Shown one piece after another: positions 1-6,495 of a stretch of 14,638 bases of DNA (its first letter is position 1; each line of letters begins with the position of its first letter). The translations under genes and the position numbers were made by a program. The notes under the pieces are model-generated. The model did not search any database. It was given only the letters and a program-made list of their open reading frames with translations, and was not told where the DNA came from. Origin of the DNA: Lachnospiraceae bacterium (lineage in GTDB: Bacteria; Bacillota_A; Clostridia; Lachnospirales; Lachnospiraceae); assembly GCA_016291475.1 (NCBI GenBank), contig JAEEXJ010000083.1:1-14638 (forward strand), written 5' to 3'.

Positions 1-1
1 T

Positions 2-1039
2 TTTTCCAAGATCGAATCCGGTAAGATGCAGCTTGTGGAATCGGACTATATGTTCAGTTCAGTTTTGAACGACGTAAGTAACATGATCTACTTCAAGGCC
101 AAGGAAAAGGGGCTTTCCTTTGAAGTGGATGTTGATAAAAACATTCCGGACGGACTTCACGGCGATGAGGTCCGCGTGCGTCAGATCATCACCAACATCC
201 TGAACAATGCGGTGAAATATACCAAGGAAGGCTCTGTACATCTGAGGGTTAAGGGTGAAGAAAACACGCATTTGTCCGCAAATGTATTCAACCTGATGAT
301 CATTGTTTCGGATACGGGTATAGGTATTAAGGAAGAGGATATCGGAAAACTCTTCAACAAGTTTGAACGTATGGACCTTGATCATAACTCCACGATAGAA
401 GGTACGGGTCTTGGACTTGCAATCACCAAGAATCTCCTGGAGATGATGGGCGGACACATCGATGTACACAGTGTCTATGGCCAGGGTTCTGTTTTCACCA
501 TATTCCTGCCGCAGATCATCGTTTCGAAAGAACCTGTCGGTGATTTCAGAAGGAAATTCGATGAAAGCATTGAGGCCATGGAAGAGTATGAGGAATCATT
601 CCATGCACCCGATGCGAAAGTACTTATCGTCGATGATACAAGGATGAATCTCATGGTTGTTCAAGGACTCCTTAAGGACACCGGACTTCAGACAGATACT
701 GCTTCAAGCGGAACTGAGGCCATCGAACTTGCGTATAAGAACACTTACGACCTTGTGCTTATGGATCAGAGAATGCCGGGTATGGGCGGAACCGAGACCA
801 TGCAGCATATCAAGGAAGAGTGTCCTGCATATAAGGATATTCCTTTCATATGTCTGACTGCTGATGCAATAAGCGGAGCCAAAGAAAGATATCTGTCTGA
901 AGGTTTCGACAATTATCTGACCAAGCCAATAGATTATAAGGCTCTTGAGAAGATGCTGATCAAACACCTTCCTCTTGAAAAAGTAGTACTGAGTCCCAAG
1001 AAGATGCAGGAAGTTTTGGCGGGAGAAGACTATGAATAA
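2..1039 (+). CDS. Hybrid sensor histidine kinase, 3' part (HATPase + receiver domain), 5' truncated by window
   Basis: The reading frame is already open at the left edge and begins with FSKIESGKM, the typical end of the second helix of a HisKA dimerisation domain, so the phosphoacceptor His and any sensor region lie outside the window. The ATP-binding domain follows, with an N-box (IITNILNNAVKYT, about 184-222), a G1 box (DTGIGI, 311-328), an F-box (LFNKFERM) and a G2 box (GTGLGLAI, 401-424). After a linker comes a receiver domain (about 617-990) with the acidic pair in VDD, phospho-acceptor Asp in LMDQRMPG (codon at 764), a Thr in LTADA and the conserved Lys in LTKP. There is no Hpt domain after the receiver. 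The family autophosphorylates and passes the phosphate to its own receiver; the downstream Hpt or output partner is not in the window. The next gene starts inside its last codons. The signal is unknown. Confidence 0.93.
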   Translation, partial: FSKIESGKMQLVESDYMFSSVLNDVSNMIYFKAKEKGLSFEVDVDKNIPDGLHGDEVRVRQIITNILNNAVKYTKEGSVHLRVKGEENTHLSANVFNLMIIVSDTGIGIKEEDIGKLFNKFERMDLDHNSTIEGTGLGLAITKNLLEMMGGHIDVHSVYGQGSVFTIFLPQIIVSKEPVGDFRRKFDESIEAMEEYEESFHAPDAKVLIVDDTRMNLMVVQGLLKDTGLQTDTASSGTEAIELAYKNTYDLVLMDQRMPGMGGTETMQHIKEECPAYKDIPFICLTADAISGAKERYLSEGFDNYLTKPIDYKALEKMLIKHLPLEKVVLSPKKMQEVLAGEDYE

Positions 1040-1616
1040 TAACAATTCCAATAAAGCTCTGAAAATAGTACTCATAGTGCTTGGATCTATATTCGGCGCA
1101 ATTGCTTTACTGATAGGCGGAGTGATCTTATTGGGATATTTGCTTATTCGCGGAGGTTCTCATGCCTTAAGCGAATATGTTGATAACAGGAATGAAGAAG
1201 CTCGCGCCAAGACATTTACCACTTACTATGATGAAAGTGAGGTGGTATCCGCAAGTTATTTCTATCATGAAGACGGTGAAGTAATTTGGACGGATATTCC
1301 GGAAAATAAGGTTGCCGAGCTGGCAGAGGATCTGGATTCACTCCATATTTCAAGAGTTGGTGGAATGAAAGATTATTACTACGGCGGAAGAGCAGGGATC
1401 AAACTGGTTTACGAAAATGGAAACAGCATATTGTTTGATGGAGAGAGGATACATTATTATCTGAGCGGAAATTCGGAGGAAAAGGACTCCATTTATATGT
1501 ACTTTGAGGAAGATTTCGAAGGCTTCTGGGATATTCTGAACAAGTATACGGAAGAGGGAGTTGAGCTACACAGTCCGTTTTATCAACCTGAACCCGGAGA
1601 TGTAAGCGGCGGCTGA
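1032..1616 (+). CDS. Single-pass membrane protein of unknown function
   Basis: A 194-residue protein whose ATG overlaps the end of the hybrid kinase gene by 8 bases, with a GGGAGA ribosome binding site inside the kinase gene, so the two are probably translationally coupled. Residues 9-38 form one strongly hydrophobic helix (rich in I, L, V, G, A) after a short Asn/Lys-rich N-terminus. The remaining 155 residues are hydrophilic, acidic and rich in Tyr, Asp and Glu, with no cysteines and no catalytic motif I recognise. The most likely arrangement is an N-terminal anchor with an extracytoplasmic domain. I do not recognise the family. The tight overlap suggests a role with the kinase, for example as a membrane accessory or signal-input protein, but that is inference only. 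Confidence 0.8.
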   Translation: MNNNNSNKALKIVLIVLGSIFGAIALLIGGVILLGYLLIRGGSHALSEYVDNRNEEARAKTFTTYYDESEVVSASYFYHEDGEVIWTDIPENKVAELAEDLDSLHISRVGGMKDYYYGGRAGIKLVYENGNSILFDGERIHYYLSGNSEEKDSIYMYFEEDFEGFWDILNKYTEEGVELHSPFYQPEPGDVSGG

Positions 1617-1645
1617 TGACAGTGGGGACAAAGAACCGTCCCCAC
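1617..1645. repeat. Short palindromic element (TGACAGTGGGGAC type), copy 1
   Basis: GTGGGGAC (1622-1629) pairs perfectly with GTCCCCAC (1638-1645) around an 8-base loop. The 13 bases TGACAGTGGGGAC at 1617-1629 are identical to 3510-3522 in the second element on the other side of the GH13 gene. No T-run follows it, only an A-run, so it is not an ordinary terminator on the + strand. It resembles REP-like intergenic palindromes, which in other bacteria are linked to Y1-type (RAYT) transposases; no such transposase is present here. Confidence 0.6.
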
Positions 1646-1662
1646 CGGCAAAAAAAATCTTG

Positions 1663-1691
1663 TTGCAATAATTCCATGCATAGGTTATATT
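1663..1691 (+). promoter_or_regulatory. Sigma-70-type promoter of the GH13 gene
   Basis: A -35-like TTGCAA (1663-1668) is followed by a 17-base spacer and a -10-like TATATT (1686-1691). Transcription would start near 1698, just ahead of the palindromic operator at 1706-1719 and about 40 bases before the ATG. Confidence 0.6.
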
Positions 1692-1705
1692 TTTTTTAGT
1701 TGAAC

Positions 1706-1719
1706 GGAAAACGTTTTCC
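1706..1719. promoter_or_regulatory. LacI-family-type operator, perfect 14-bp palindrome
   Basis: GGAAAACGTTTTCC is a perfect palindrome with a central CG, the classic form of LacI/GalR-family operators, including MalR- and CcpA-like sites. It sits just downstream of the predicted start point of the GH13 gene, a position suited to repression by roadblock. Repression relieved by malto-oligosaccharides is the simplest inference; the regulator gene is not in the window. Confidence 0.6.
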
Positions 1720-1737
1720 TAGAAATGGGGAGAGAAT

Positions 1738-3507
1738 ATGGAATTAAGTGCGATTTATCACAGAATGTCAGAACAGTACTGCTATCCGCTTGATGAAAAT
1801 AAACTAATAATCAATATAAAAACAGGTTATGACGTAGATCATGTATATCTGATCTACGGAGATCCCTATGATGCCGGAATAATGGGCGGCAAGGAACGCT
1901 GGAGCGGCGAGCGCCTGGAGATCGTTTACAAAAAAAGACTTAAGAATCACATCTGGTGGACCACAACAGTAGAGCCCGCCTATAAGAGATGTAAGTATTA
2001 TTTTGAACTTCATTCAGGAGATGAATGCATCTATCTGTACGAAGACGGATTCTATACGGAAGAGGAGATGAATCAGGAAGGAAAGACTCTTTCCCAGTTC
2101 ATCATGCCCTGGATGAATCCCGCAGACATTTGCAGGACTCCAGACTGGGTCAACGATACCGTATGGTATCAGATCTTTCCCGAGAGATTCTGTAACGGTG
2201 ATAAGAGTCTTGATCCCGAGGGTGTACTTCCCTGGCAGAGCGGCAAAGTTGGAATGCATGACTACTACGGCGGAGACATAAAAGGTATCAGGTACAGACT
2301 TCCATATTTGAAAGAACTCGGAATTACCGGTCTTTATCTGAATCCCATATTTGAAGCGGACAGTAATCACAAATACAATACGAAAGATTACAAGAAAGTA
2401 GATCCTCATTTCGGAACCAACGATGACCTGAAGGCTCTTGTAAAAGAAGCCCATGAAGCAGGCATCAAGGTTATGCTGGATGCGGTGTTTAACCATACCG
2501 GTTCCGACCATCCCATGTGGGTAGATGTATTGGAAAAGGGGGAGAAGTCCGAGTACGCCGACTGGTACATGGTCAATAAGTGGCCTGTAGAGCAGGGCAG
2601 GGATACAAGGGACGGAAGGTATTATTCTTTTGCTTTTGCGGAGTACATGCCCAAACTCAATACCAATAACCCGGCCGTTCAGGATTATCTTCTTGATATC
2701 ATCAGATTCTGGATCGAGGAATTTGATATAGACGGACTCAGATTCGATGTTGGCAACGAGATATCTCATTCATTCTTAAAGGCTGTCAGATATATGGCGT
2801 ATCACATAAAGAATGATTTTTATCTTCTAGGCGAGATATGGCATGATTCCGTTTCATGGCTTCGCGGAGACGAATACGATTCCGTAATGAATTATCCTCT
2901 TTCAACAGCCATTGCGGATTTCTGGGTTTATAAAAACAGAGGCCGCGAGACGTTTGAATACGATATCAACAGATGCTTTACCATGTACTATTCTCAGGTA
3001 AATGACGTGCTCTTTAATCTCCTTGATTCACACGATACCAACAGACTCATGGAAAAAGCAGGCGGAAACATAGATGTGTTTTATCAACAGCTTGCGGTTC
3101 TTTTTACGATGCCCGGATCGCCCTGCATCTACTACGGAACTGAAGTTGCAATGGACGGTGGACACGATCCCGATTGCAGAAGATGTATGCCATGGGACGA
3201 GATCGATTCCGGAGTATTTGATGACCGCATAAATGATATGAAGTCACTCATCGAGATGAGAAAGAATCTGCAGTCTGCCAAGAGCAGAAACTTTCATTTT
3301 CCCGATGATATCCCCGAGAAAAGAGTGATCACATATCTGAAGCTCGGAGAAAAAGAAAGCATCAAAGTATATCTGAATTGTGAAGAGTCGGATGTAAAAC
3401 TTGATATTGAAGATCTCGGCGAAGTGATCTATTCCAGAAAGTGGAATGAAGAAAAAAGCGGATGCGGAGTGCTGGGAACTAACGGGGTTCTGATAGTAAG
3501 AGTTTAA
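1738..3507 (+). CDS. GH13 alpha-glucan hydrolase (neopullulanase / cyclomaltodextrinase / maltogenic amylase type)
   Basis: A 589-residue enzyme with the usual length and layout of this GH13 group: an N-terminal beta-sandwich (about 1-120, CBM34-like), then the (beta/alpha)8 barrel starting at WYQIFPERF (143-151), and a short C-terminal beta domain. All GH13 regions are intact: region I DAVFNH (248-253), region V MPKLN (304-308) as seen in the neopullulanase subfamily, region II GLRFDV with the nucleophile Asp337, region III GEIW with the acid/base Glu366, and region IV DSHDT with His432-Asp433. There is no signal peptide, so it should act in the cytoplasm on imported maltodextrins, cyclodextrins or pullulan fragments, cleaving alpha-1,4 bonds. 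The ATG has a GGGGAGAG ribosome binding site. The gene is monocistronic, with its own promoter and LacI-type operator. The exact substrate preference cannot be read from the sequence. Confidence 0.93.
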   Translation: MELSAIYHRMSEQYCYPLDENKLIINIKTGYDVDHVYLIYGDPYDAGIMGGKERWSGERLEIVYKKRLKNHIWWTTTVEPAYKRCKYYFELHSGDECIYLYEDGFYTEEEMNQEGKTLSQFIMPWMNPADICRTPDWVNDTVWYQIFPERFCNGDKSLDPEGVLPWQSGKVGMHDYYGGDIKGIRYRLPYLKELGITGLYLNPIFEADSNHKYNTKDYKKVDPHFGTNDDLKALVKEAHEAGIKVMLDAVFNHTGSDHPMWVDVLEKGEKSEYADWYMVNKWPVEQGRDTRDGRYYSFAFAEYMPKLNTNNPAVQDYLLDIIRFWIEEFDIDGLRFDVGNEISHSFLKAVRYMAYHIKNDFYLLGEIWHDSVSWLRGDEYDSVMNYPLSTAIADFWVYKNRGRETFEYDINRCFTMYYSQVNDVLFNLLDSHDTNRLMEKAGGNIDVFYQQLAVLFTMPGSPCIYYGTEVAMDGGHDPDCRRCMPWDEIDSGVFDDRINDMKSLIEMRKNLQSAKSRNFHFPDDIPEKRVITYLKLGEKESIKVYLNCEESDVKLDIEDLGEVIYSRKWNEEKSGCGVLGTNGVLIVRV

Positions 3508-3508
3508 A

Positions 3509-3571
3509 GTGACAGTGGGGACGCTTCGGTTTTGTCACCTGATGACAAAACCGAAGCGTCCTCACTGTCAC
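3509..3571. repeat. Long palindromic element (TGACAGTGGGGAC type), copy 2
   Basis: Two 29-base arms (3509-3537 and 3543-3571) pair around a 5-base loop with a single mismatch, which would be a G-U pair in RNA. The outer part TGACAGTGGGGAC is shared with the element at 1617-1629; the inner part differs (CGCTTCGGTTTTGTCA). It starts 2 bases after the stop of the GH13 gene. It could stop or protect the GH13 transcript, but it has no T-tract, so a mobile REP/MITE-like palindrome is the better description. Confidence 0.7.
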
Positions 3572-3623
3572 CATATAAACGAAAGTTATAGCAGGCATAA
3601 AGATTTAGGAATAGCCTGAAGTA

Positions 3624-3652
3624 TTGCATTAAGATTATGCATAACATATAAT
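3624..3652 (+). promoter_or_regulatory. Strong promoter of the leader-ORF / yezD / metK operon
   Basis: TTGCAT (3624-3629), a 17-base spacer and a perfect TATAAT (3647-3652). The start point would be near 3659, giving a leader RNA of about 280 bases before yezD. It is the only good promoter I see between the GH13 gene and metK. A small hairpin, CTTGAT/ATCAAG (3661-3666 / 3673-3678), lies at the very 5' end of the RNA. The stretch 3572-3623 upstream holds nothing I recognise. Confidence 0.65.
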
Positions 3653-3706
3653 TCGACTAACTTGATAAATTGATCAAGCAAAGTGTATGGGAAAGGAAAT
3701 GTGATC

Positions 3707-3838
3707 GTGAGAACAGCTTATGTAAAAGCCGATATGATGAATGAAGCCTGTATGATGTGTTGTCAGGTTGTTATTTGTTGTACCATTATCCAGCTCTGTT
3801 CCAAAAAGAACAGTCTGTATGCCGGGCTAAAAAGCTGA
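3707..3838 (+). CDS. Cys/Met-rich 43-residue peptide, candidate attenuation leader peptide
   Basis: An open frame starting at GTG 3707 (AAAGGA at 3692-3697, 9-base spacing; an in-frame GTG at 3701 is possible but sits too close to the site) and ending with TGA 3836-3838. It begins MRTAYVKADMMNEACMMCC and contains 6 Cys and 4 internal Met codons, five of the Cys and all the Met within codons 10-25 from this start, followed by a basic tail. It lies between a strong promoter and an intrinsic terminator (3861-3909), ahead of yezD and metK. Sulfur amino-acid codons before a terminator are what a leader peptide for ribosome-mediated attenuation looks like. The middle is hydrophobic (VVICCTIIQLC), so a functional small membrane or metal-binding peptide is an alternative. 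I do not recognise a named family. Confidence 0.55.
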   Translation: MRTAYVKADMMNEACMMCCQVVICCTIIQLCSKKNSLYAGLKS

Positions 3839-3839
3839 A

Positions 3840-3871
3840 CTTAAGTTGATTGATAAGATCAAAGACTTGGG
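3840..3871 (+). promoter_or_regulatory. Candidate antiterminator hairpin of attenuator 1
   Basis: CTTAAG (3840-3845) can pair with CTTGGG (3866-3871, two G-U pairs) and TTGAT (3846-3850) with ATCAA (3858-3862), with a 3-base bulge at 3863-3865. This uses the left arm of the terminator at 3861-3873, so the two structures exclude each other. It starts 2 nt after the leader-ORF stop codon, where a terminating ribosome would cover it. Predicted by eye, with no energy calculation. Confidence 0.35.
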
Positions 3872-3909
3872 ACGTAAGCTTAAAGGCCGATTGTCCCAAG
3901 TCTTTTTTT
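3861..3909 (+). terminator. Intrinsic terminator 1 (attenuator) between leader ORF and yezD
   Basis: GACTTGGGAC (3864-3873) pairs perfectly with GTCCCAAGTC (3893-3902), extended by three A-T pairs (3861-3863 with 3903-3905). The loop is 19 bases and seven T residues run from 3903 to 3909. The yezD ribosome binding site begins only 24 bases later with no evident promoter between, so the terminator should be conditional. Confidence 0.85.
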
Positions 3910-3944
3910 ATCCTTCGATGATCCGTGATGCGAAAGGAGTAGGG

Positions 3945-4088
3945 ATGGCGGAACCAAAAGAAGTTACTGAAGAAAGACTTGCACAGATCAAAGAATACAT
4001 TGAATCCGTCAAATACGGATCGGTAAACATCATAATTCAGGATGGGAAGATCATCCAGATCGATAAGAACGAAAAGATAAGACTTTAA
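3945..4088 (+). CDS. yezD: YezD-family (DUF2292) mini-protein
   Basis: A 47-residue protein starting at ATG 3945, preceded by an excellent AAAGGAG (3933-3939). The frame can be extended upstream to TTG 3846, but that would run through the terminator and has no ribosome binding site. The sequence has an N-terminal helix (EERLAQIKEYIESVKYG) followed by SVNIIIQDGKIIQIDKNEKIRL-like strands; the pattern YGSVNIIIQDGKIIQID...EKIR is what I know from YezD/DUF2292 proteins. The biochemical function of the family is unknown to me; from memory its members often lie near sulfate or sulfur-assimilation genes, which fits the metK and SsuA-type transporter genes that follow. No signal peptide and no cysteines. 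It sits between two terminators, so its translation may itself affect read-through into metK. Confidence 0.78.
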   Translation: MAEPKEVTEERLAQIKEYIESVKYGSVNIIIQDGKIIQIDKNEKIRL

Positions 4089-4113
4089 GAACTGACCGGT
4101 AAACCGGAGGTTC
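4089..4113 (+). promoter_or_regulatory. Candidate antiterminator hairpin of attenuator 2
   Basis: GAAC (4089-4092) can pair with GTTC (4110-4113) and CCGG (4096-4099) with CCGG (4104-4107) around a TAAA loop, with a small internal loop between the two stems. It uses bases 4107-4113 of the left arm of terminator 2 and so competes with it. It starts immediately after the yezD stop codon. It is weaker than the terminator hairpin, so it would need to be favoured by timing or a factor. Confidence 0.3.
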
Positions 4114-4158
4114 AGGGTCACGGTTCCATTAGCCGTGATCTTGAACCTCATTTTTTTT
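4107..4158 (+). terminator. Intrinsic terminator 2 (attenuator) directly before metK
   Basis: A 17-bp stem pairs 4107-4123 with 4133-4149 (two G-U pairs) around a 9-base loop, and eight T residues follow at 4151-4158. The metK ribosome binding site AAAGGAG begins at 4169, so no promoter fits between. It must either be read through or be regulated for metK to be expressed. Confidence 0.88.
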
Positions 4159-4181
4159 ATACATATTTAAAGGAGAAGAAC

Positions 4182-5363
4182 ATGGGAAAATTATTTACTT
4201 CGGAATCGGTAACGGAAGGACATCCCGATAAAATAGCAGACCAGATTTCCGACGCAATACTCGATGCGCTGATCGAACAGGATCCATATTCGAGAGTTGC
4301 TGCAGAGACAACGGTCGCTACGGGACTTGCACTTGTAGTCGGAGAGATTACCACAAAGGCGTATGTGGATATCGCAAAGATAGCCAAGGAGACCATAAGA
4401 GACATCGGATACGTTAACAACGTTGACGGATACAATGCGGATTCCATCGCAGTACTTACTTCCATTGATGAGCAGTCTGCTGATATCGCACTGGGTGTTG
4501 ATAAAGCATTCGAATCAAAACAGGACGGAGCAACAGAAGACTTCGGAACAGGCGCGGGAGATCAGGGAATAATCTTCGGATATGCTACCAATGAGACTCC
4601 GGAATACCTTCCTCCCGCGATCTCTTTTGCACACAGGCTTACAAGGCAGCTTACAAAAGTCAGAAAGGACGGCACGCTCCCTTATCTGAGACCCGACGGA
4701 AAATCACAGGTAACAGTTGAATTTGCCGAAGACGGTCAGACTGTAAAAAGAGTACATACTATCGTTATATCAACACAGCACTCTGAAGAAGTAACTCTTG
4801 AACAGATCAGAAAAGACGTAATTGAAAAAGTCATCAAGCCTGTGATCCCCGCAGAACTTCTGGATGATGACACAATTTATTATGTCAATCCTACAGGAAG
4901 ATTTGTTATAGGCGGACCTCAGGGTGATGCGGGACTGACAGGAAGAAAGATCATAGTAGATACCTATGGTGGTACGGGGCGTCACGGAGGCGGTGCATTT
5001 TCCGGAAAAGACCCCACGAAAGTAGACCGTTCAGCCGCATATGCCGCAAGATGGGTTGCCAAGAATCTTGTAGCAGCAGGTGCGGCAGACAGAGCCGAGG
5101 TTGAGCTCGCATATGCGATCGGTGTGGCAAAGCCCGTATCCATCGCAGTTGAGACCTTCGGAACAGGTAAGGTATCCGATGAGAAGATCGTTGAGATCAT
5201 CGAGACAGTATTTGACTTAAGACCTGCAGCGATAATCGATGCACTTAATCTCAGAAGACCTATCTACAAGCAGACTGCAGCATACGGACATTTCGGAAGA
5301 ACAGATATCGATCTTCCCTGGGAGCATCTGGATAAGGTCGATGAGATCAAGAAATTACTTTAA
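4182..5363 (+). CDS. metK: S-adenosylmethionine synthetase (methionine adenosyltransferase)
   Basis: MetK joins methionine and ATP to give S-adenosylmethionine, phosphate and pyrophosphate in the cytoplasm. The 393-residue length is normal for the family. Diagnostic segments are present: [14 protein letters not shown] near the N-terminus, the [12 protein letters not shown] motif, the glycine-rich [18 protein letters not shown] loop and the C-terminal YGHFGR. The ATG has AAAGGAG 6 bases upstream. The gene is preceded at once by terminator 2 and followed after 25 bases by the ABC-transporter lipoprotein gene with no terminator between, so SAM synthesis is probably co-transcribed with the importer and the SAM-using radical enzyme downstream. 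Nothing is missing or truncated. Expression probably depends on read-through from the promoter at 3624. Confidence 0.98.
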   Translation: MGKLFTSESVTEGHPDKIADQISDAILDALIEQDPYSRVAAETTVATGLALVVGEITTKAYVDIAKIAKETIRDIGYVNNVDGYNADSIAVLTSIDEQSADIALGVDKAFESKQDGATEDFGTGAGDQGIIFGYATNETPEYLPPAISFAHRLTRQLTKVRKDGTLPYLRPDGKSQVTVEFAEDGQTVKRVHTIVISTQHSEEVTLEQIRKDVIEKVIKPVIPAELLDDDTIYYVNPTGRFVIGGPQGDAGLTGRKIIVDTYGGTGRHGGGAFSGKDPTKVDRSAAYAARWVAKNLVAAGAADRAEVELAYAIGVAKPVSIAVETFGTGKVSDEKIVEIIETVFDLRPAAIIDALNLRRPIYKQTAAYGHFGRTDIDLPWEHLDKVDEIKKLL

Positions 5364-5388
5364 TAAATAAATTCATGAGGAGAGAAAA

Positions 5389-6495
5389 ATGAAAAAAATA
5401 TCTGTCAGTAAAATCAGCAGAGTTTTTATAACTCTTGCAGCTCTTGCCACACTTATATTCACGACCGCATGCGGATCGTCATCAGCATCCGATTCCGGAT
5501 CGTCTTCCGTAACATCAACCACACTCACCGCATCCGCACAGGAACCTGCTGACGGAAGCGCAGGAGTTCCTTTTACCGGAATCGAAGTGACTTCAAGAGA
5601 TATTACGGTAACGATTGCAGAACAGGGATATTACATTGTCCCCGTCATACTTGATCAGGGATGGTTTGATGAAGTATTTGCGCCGTACGGGATCAATATA
5701 GAGATCGCAAGATTTAATAACGGTCCCGAGATGCTTGAGGCATATACTGCAGGAGTAATTGATTTTGCACAGCTTGGTCTTCAGCCTGCGGTATCCGGTG
5801 CGGCAAACGGAGTGGATATAAGAACAATATCTCTGATCGATGATGCGGAGAAAAATATCTTACTTGTAACAAAAGCGGATTCGGACATTCAGACCGTTGA
5901 GGATCTCAGAGGAAAGAAGGTTGCGGTAACGATCGGATCAAACGGACACAGCTTCCTGATCAAGAGACTTGAAGAAGCAGGACTCACCGTAGATGACATT
6001 GAACTAATCAATATAGATTTCAACACAGCAGCTACCGTTCTTGAAGCCGGTGAGGTTGATGTATCTGTAGGATATAAGACCATTTTTGATAATGCTACCA
6101 AGGATAACGGAACCGAATTCCGTATTGTATCCGATTCCACAGGACTGGGAATTGCAAAGAGCATCCTGACTGTTAAGAACGAATTCTCCGAAGAGCATCC
6201 GGATATAGTGCTTAACATTGTGGCACTTTTCGGTAAGGCAATAGATTTCATCGTAGAAAATCCTGAGGAAACCGTTCGAATCGCGTCAGATTATTACGGA
6301 ACCGATCCCGATATCATCAGAAATGCACTTCCCGTTCAGAATTACAACAACCACGGAAATAATGAAATTGCAGACGACCTGGAAGGTTATATCGACTTCA
6401 TGTATGATAACGGGCTTATCACCGTTCAGGTCGATGTCGAAGATATCTACGATGATTCCTATGTTAAGGAAGTCGGCCTATACGAGGAAAAATAA
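5389..6495 (+). CDS. ABC transporter substrate-binding lipoprotein, SsuA/TauA/NMT1-like
   Basis: A 368-residue secreted lipoprotein. Residues 1-27 form a lipoprotein signal peptide (basic start, hydrophobic stretch, lipobox TTAC with Cys28), followed by a Ser-rich linker and the binding domain. Features of the SsuA/TauA/NMT1 group are visible: an early strand with the EQGYY ligand segment, FNNGPEMLEAYTAGVIDFA (the usual 'G-leu-Ala-G-xx-D' pattern) followed by LQPAVSGAANG, and EDLRGKKVAV at the domain crossover. Family members bind aliphatic sulfonates, taurine, nitrate or thiamine pyrimidine precursors. Given metK, the YezD homologue and the Cys/Met leader upstream, an organosulfur ligand is the best inference, but a thiamine-precursor ligand cannot be excluded. 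The ribosome binding site is GAGGAGAG; the stop overlaps the permease start (TAATG). Confidence 0.9.
   Translation: MKKISVSKISRVFITLAALATLIFTTACGSSSASDSGSSSVTSTTLTASAQEPADGSAGVPFTGIEVTSRDITVTIAEQGYYIVPVILDQGWFDEVFAPYGINIEIARFNNGPEMLEAYTAGVIDFAQLGLQPAVSGAANGVDIRTISLIDDAEKNILLVTKADSDIQTVEDLRGKKVAVTIGSNGHSFLIKRLEEAGLTVDDIELINIDFNTAATVLEAGEVDVSVGYKTIFDNATKDNGTEFRIVSDSTGLGIAKSILTVKNEFSEEHPDIVLNIVALFGKAIDFIVENPEETVRIASDYYGTDPDIIRNALPVQNYNNHGNNEIADDLEGYIDFMYDNGLITVQVDVEDIYDDSYVKEVGLYEEK

Noticed and set aside
1622..1645. The 1622-1645 hairpin as a terminator for the upstream genes
   Set aside because: It is followed by an A-run rather than a T-run on the + strand, and no minus-strand gene would use it.
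2014..2769. Minus-strand open frame of 251 codons opposite the GH13 gene
   Set aside because: It lies wholly within an intact GH13 catalytic domain and shows no domain or ribosome binding site.
3508..3623. An insertion sequence with terminal inverted repeats around the 3509-3571 palindrome
   Set aside because: No transposase frame, no target duplication and no second terminal repeat at transposon spacing were seen; only the hairpin itself is present.
3707..3838. The Cys-rich peptide as a RiPP precursor modified by the downstream radical SAM enzyme
   Set aside because: The radical SAM protein lacks a SPASM domain and a visible peptide-recognition domain, the genes are 4 kb apart with metK and an importer between, and there is no export or protease gene nearby.
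3659..3944. A SAM riboswitch or T-box in the yezD-metK leader
   Set aside because: I looked for S-box core sequences and for the T-box AGGGTGG-type motif and saw neither; most of the leader is taken up by the small ORF. A covariance-model search would settle it.
3846..4088. An 80-residue frame starting at TTG 3846 that includes yezD
   Set aside because: It would be translated through the terminator hairpin and T-run and has no ribosome binding site; the ATG at 3945 has a near-perfect AAAGGAG and gives the known family length.
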